A stretch of 64,000 nt of DNA from OMII01 sp947467385 (GTDB lineage Bacteria; Bdellovibrionota_C; UBA2361; OMII01): assembly GCA_044360075.1 (NCBI GenBank), contig JBIKLA010000014.1, positions 1 to 64,000 on the forward strand, read 5' to 3'. The position numbers and the translations under genes are program-made. Position 1 is the stretch's first letter, and each line of letters opens with the position of its first letter. This document shows positions 61,044 through 64,000 of the stretch, one piece after another. The notes beneath the pieces were generated by a model, which did not search any database, was not told the origin of the DNA, and saw only the letters and a list, made by a program, of their open reading frames with translations.

Positions 61044-61879
61044 TTAATCGCGGTCGCCCCAGAATAGCGGCGCTGCCGTTTGGCCCAGCGATACTAGCGT
61101 GCGTCCTCATGCTGGGCGGCACTGGATGCTTCGGCATGAGCTCGCCGAAGAAGCCGCGCGCAATTGAGTCCGCAGCTGGCATCGATCCGTCGATAACCCC
61201 CTTCAAGCTTGAGGTTGTTGAGGAGCTTTATGACGGCGCGGATATCGTTATCAAGGGCAGGATTACACCCAAAGACGAGTGGGATCCCAAGGAGGTCGTA
61301 GTTCGGCTTGCGGCGCTTGATGACCGGGGGCAGCAGCGCCTCTCGTTCCACCGAGTCAGCGACCTAGCTCCGCAGTCTGCCGTGCTCGCTGCAGGGGTGG
61401 CCACGCCGTTCTCGCTCACGCTGCCGTCGGAGGGACTGACCAACTACCAAGTTGAGGTGCTCTGGGGACAGGAGGCCCAGCCCTTTGGTCAGCCTAGCCC
61501 GGAGTCTTCGCCTGCGGCGAAGGAGGGCGCCAAGCCCTTTTTGGCGCTGCGCAACCTCGAGGTGCACCGGGTTCCCGGGGAGTCGTGCGCGAATCCGAAT
61601 GAGTGCGAGCTGAAATTCACGATAACTGGCGAATTTTTCAACTCAGGCGGTGCAACTGTCCGGAATGTCGTAATTCTCGCGGGCTTTACCACACCTGATA
61701 AACTTGATTTGCAGGATCAAATTCTTGAGAATGAGCGCCGGATTGAGGTTCGCAACATGGGCCTCAAGCCAGGGGCGAGCAAGCCCTTCCGGCTTGCGCT
61801 TGAGAAGCACGTGACAGCGCTTGACCAGGCGGCTCCGCAGCCGGCAGTTCGAATCGTTTCAGTCGAATCCGACATGTAG
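61040..61879 (+). CDS. Lipoprotein, unknown function
   Basis: This 279-residue protein has a lipoprotein signal (ACVLMLGGTGC, acylated Cys about 30). The beta-rich mature part has two recognisable repeats of a strand pattern (VELYDGADIVIKGRITPKDEW and LTNYQVEVLWGQEAQPF), suggestive of Ig-like domains. Its later part (CELKFTITGEFFNSGGATVRNVVILAGF) is reminiscent of CARDB-like extracytoplasmic domains. Function is unknown. It is coupled to the preceding lipoprotein gene and lies 54 bases before miaB. Confidence 0.65.
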   Translation: MINRGRPRIAALPFGPAILACVLMLGGTGCFGMSSPKKPRAIESAAGIDPSITPFKLEVVEELYDGADIVIKGRITPKDEWDPKEVVVRLAALDDRGQQRLSFHRVSDLAPQSAVLAAGVATPFSLTLPSEGLTNYQVEVLWGQEAQPFGQPSPESSPAAKEGAKPFLALRNLEVHRVPGESCANPNECELKFTITGEFFNSGGATVRNVVILAGFTTPDKLDLQDQILENERRIEVRNMGLKPGASKPFRLALEKHVTALDQAAPQPAVRIVSVESDM

Positions 61880-61933
61880 CGCGAGCCGGCTACACAGGGC
61901 CTGTCCTCGGCCCGACGTCCGCATAGGTACATC

Positions 61934-63316
61934 ATGGAATCTGAGCAGGAAAAAAAAGTGGCGGCGCCAAGCCCGAAGAAGGGGCTCTTCATCCGCACGT
62001 ACGGCTGCCAGATGAACGAGTACGACTCGCAGAAGCTCTACAAGATTTTGGAGAAGGAGTACCAGCCGGTCGATGCCCCCGAAAAGGCAGATCTCGTCCT
62101 CATAAACACCTGTAGCGTGCGCGAGAAGCCCGAACAGAAACTCTATAGCATGCTCGGCGAGATGAAGGGTCTCCGCAGGGAGCGCCCCGGCATGATGATC
62201 GGGGTATGCGGCTGCGTGGCACAGCAAGAGGGCGACAAGATCGTCAAGGCTGGCCGGGGGGTCGATTTCGTTTTTGGCACCCACAACCTTTCGCTCGTCC
62301 CCTCGCTCATTCAGCTTCGCAAACAGGGGGCGCCTCCGCAGGTTGCGGTAAACTATAGGGATGAGTGGGAGGAGCTGCCGCTTGGATTTGCGGAGTCTGA
62401 TCCGACGCGGCATGGCCAAACGGCCCATATCACCGCCTTCATCTCTATCAGTCGGGGCTGCAATAAGAACTGCACGTACTGCATCGTGCCAACAACGCGC
62501 GGCCCCGAGGTCAGCCGGGCTGCCGATGAGATAGAGCGCGAGGTCCGGATTGCTGTGCATCGCGGCAGTAAGGAGATCGTGCTCCTCGGGCAGACGGTCA
62601 ATTCATACGGGCTTGACCTCAGTCCCCGGCTGAGCTTTGTGAAGCTGCTTGATCGCATAGCGGCGATCCCCGGCGTTGAACGCATTCGCTTCATATCCCC
62701 GCACCCCCAGGAGGTTCGCAAGGACTTTATCGACTTCGTCGTGTCGAACCCCAAGGTGTGCCACCACATCCACATGCCCCTTCAGTCGGGAAGCGACCGC
62801 ATCTTGCGCCTCATGCGCCGCAACTATCGCCGCTCAAAGTACCTCTCGATTATCGAGCAGCTCAGGAGCCGCGTGCCGGACATGGCGATTACCACCGACA
62901 TCATCGTGGGTTTTCCGGGAGAGACTGAGCAGGATTTTAGAGAGACTCTTGAGGTCATGGACATCGTCCGGTTTGAAAACACCTTCTCGTATGCCTTCTC
63001 TGCCCGCCCAGGCACAGCCGCGGCCGCGATGGGTGAGTCAATGACGCAGGAGGAGAAGCTTGAGCGGCTGCAGGTGTTGCAGGCGCGGCAGGAGAAGATT
63101 ACGGACGAGAAGCTCGCTTCTTGGGTTGGGAGAGAGACCGAGGTTTTGATCGATAACTACAATCGTTTCCACGAAAACTGTTTTCAGGGAAGGATACCCC
63201 AAAACTTCATGGTGAATTTCGTGAAGCCCTTCGAGGGGCTTTCATTGGGCGCACTCGCGCGGGTTCGTATAGTAGACCGCAAGCGCTTTACGCTGATCGC
63301 CGAGCCGCTCAGCTAG
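61934..63316 (+). CDS. miaB: tRNA-2-methylthio-N6-dimethylallyladenosine synthase
   Basis: MiaB is a radical-SAM methylthiotransferase that modifies i6A37 of tRNAs. The 460-residue protein has the N-terminal UPF0004 cysteines C25 (RTYGCQMNEYDS), C60 (NTCSVRE) and C94 (CGCVAQ) that hold the auxiliary FeS cluster. The radical SAM motif is C176-x3-C180-x2-C183 (SRGCNKNCTYC). A TRAM domain at the C-terminus ends in VRIVDRKRFTLIAEPL. Its neighbour on the right encodes a bifunctional-nuclease (DUF151) protein, an arrangement that fits deltaproteobacteria-like genomes. Confidence 0.97.
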   Translation: MESEQEKKVAAPSPKKGLFIRTYGCQMNEYDSQKLYKILEKEYQPVDAPEKADLVLINTCSVREKPEQKLYSMLGEMKGLRRERPGMMIGVCGCVAQQEGDKIVKAGRGVDFVFGTHNLSLVPSLIQLRKQGAPPQVAVNYRDEWEELPLGFAESDPTRHGQTAHITAFISISRGCNKNCTYCIVPTTRGPEVSRAADEIEREVRIAVHRGSKEIVLLGQTVNSYGLDLSPRLSFVKLLDRIAAIPGVERIRFISPHPQEVRKDFIDFVVSNPKVCHHIHMPLQSGSDRILRLMRRNYRRSKYLSIIEQLRSRVPDMAITTDIIVGFPGETEQDFRETLEVMDIVRFENTFSYAFSARPGTAAAAMGESMTQEEKLERLQVLQARQEKITDEKLASWVGRETEVLIDNYNRFHENCFQGRIPQNFMVNFVKPFEGLSLGALARVRIVDRKRFTLIAEPLS

Positions 63317-63451
63317 GCGGTCTTATCGGCTTGCAGGCAAAGGGTTTTCTTTGCGTAGACGCCCCCGAATGGCGCATGGTACCATGCCGTATGGGCTTTG
63401 CGCCCCCAGGGGCTGGTGCGGCCGGGTCCTGGACGGGAGAGGTTGGTACTC

Positions 63452-64000
63452 ATGGTACATGAAGCTGCGGTGGAGATGTTTGTCGGGGGCCTCGTGCTCG
63501 ACCCGGCAACGCAGGCACCTATTGTGGTCTTAAAAGACGAGTCGGGCCAAGTGACGCTTCCGATATGGATCGGGATAGCGGAGGCAACGTCGATAGCGAG
63601 CGCTATCAAGCAAGTCTCGATGGCGCGGCCGCTTACCCATGATCTCTTCTACGAGCTGCTCCTTGAGCTGGGCATCACCGTCCAACGAATCGTCATCACG
63701 GAGCTCAAGGACTCAACATACTTTGCGGAGCTTATCCTCGGCCAGGGCGACAGGGTGCTCGTGCTGGACGCGCGACCCAGTGATGCCATAGCTATGGCCC
63801 TGCGCGCCACTGCGCCGATCTACGTTGCCCAGGCAGTCCTGGACCAGGCCCGAATAGCGTTCGCAAGCCAGTCGGGCGAGCCCTCCCCTGCGCCCCAACA
63901 CGGAGAGCAGGAACTCAACCAAGAGGAGGGGAAGGAGGAAGAGGAGTCATCGAAGGACTTTCGGGCCATAGACAAGGATAAGTGGAACGAGATCCTGAGC
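63452..64000 (+). CDS. Bifunctional nuclease (BFN, DUF151) family protein, partial at window end
   Basis: 183 codons are visible and the frame is still open at the window edge. The BFN domain occupies the first 135 residues, with VVLKDESGQVTLPIWIGIAEATSIASAI, then LTHDLFYELLLELGITVQRIVI and VLDARPSDAIAMALRATAPIYVA, the conserved motif set of the family. A Glu/Gln-rich acidic tail follows (about 148-170). Plant BFN proteins are RNA and DNA nucleases; bacterial ones are poorly characterised. The ATG at 63452 follows a GGGAGAGG site. It lies 135 bases after miaB. Confidence 0.9.
   Translation, partial: MVHEAAVEMFVGGLVLDPATQAPIVVLKDESGQVTLPIWIGIAEATSIASAIKQVSMARPLTHDLFYELLLELGITVQRIVITELKDSTYFAELILGQGDRVLVLDARPSDAIAMALRATAPIYVAQAVLDQARIAFASQSGEPSPAPQHGEQELNQEEGKEEEESSKDFRAIDKDKWNEILS

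Overview
The window reads as chromosomal DNA of a free-living, GC-rich, double-membraned (Gram-negative) bacterium. The evidence is a TonB-dependent cobalamin receptor, several lipoproteins, an LPS/EPS glycosyltransferase set, ClpA/ClpS/Aat and a flagellar cap protein. Gene content and the divergent proteins recall deltaproteobacterial or Bdellovibrionota-like lineages, but nothing here fixes the taxon. No phage, transposase, CRISPR array or plasmid function is visible; this is mainly core and lineage-specific chromosome.

Layout. 1-5.2 kb: start of typA (leftward, with a palindromic promoter), a dicarboxylate/amino-acid symporter, an unusual long sigma-70 factor, a polysaccharide pyruvyl transferase family gene, then panB. 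6.1-10.9 kb: a complete vitamin B12 uptake unit (cobalamin riboswitch, btuB, btuF, btuD, btuC). 11-17.5 kb: a GT-C-like membrane protein, SrkA kinase, a CNNM/HlyC-type transporter, a CusF-like copper protein, a LysM-like lipoprotein and a tiny cysteine-rich lipoprotein. 17.7-21.6 kb: a zinc alcohol dehydrogenase, a large unknown protein, tRNA-Pro, tRNA-Ala and a five-copy 64-bp hairpin repeat. 21.6-26.1 kb: glycosyltransferase, carbamoyltransferase plus SxtJ-like protein, NagZ-like GH3. 26.3-30.2 kb: an orphan response regulator and the N-degron genes aat, clpS and clpA. 30.2-37.6 kb: a divergent RNB-domain protein, an unknown protein, orphan fliD, a DUF3108 protein, an unknown protein and plsC. 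37.7-42.8 kb: tRNA-Leu, ribH, a DUF2256/(6-4) photolyase/CPD photolyase operon, a DMT transporter. 42.9-48 kb: DNA-repair exonuclease and ATP-dependent ligase facing a DEAH-type helicase. 48.3-54.7 kb: ABC-F ATPase, a second LysM-like lipoprotein, cysS, a DUF1972 glycosyltransferase, a DCC protein and a DinB-fold protein. 54.7-60.1 kb: a small coiled-coil membrane protein and a surface-polysaccharide operon ending in a frameshifted sugar-phosphate transferase. 60.1-64 kb: a secreted protein, two lipoproteins, miaB and the start of a bifunctional nuclease gene.

The genes with the clearest joint roles are the B12 uptake operon, the N-end-rule trio, the photolyase operon and the two polysaccharide regions. 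The most unusual items are the RNB-domain protein with Glu in place of a catalytic Asp, the cysteine-rich mini-lipoprotein, the sigma factor with a roughly 320-residue novel N-terminus, the palindromic apparently leaderless typA promoter, the hairpin repeat array next to tRNA-Ala, and the nonstandard helicase beside the exonuclease/ligase pair. I did not find an obviously new defence or mobile system.
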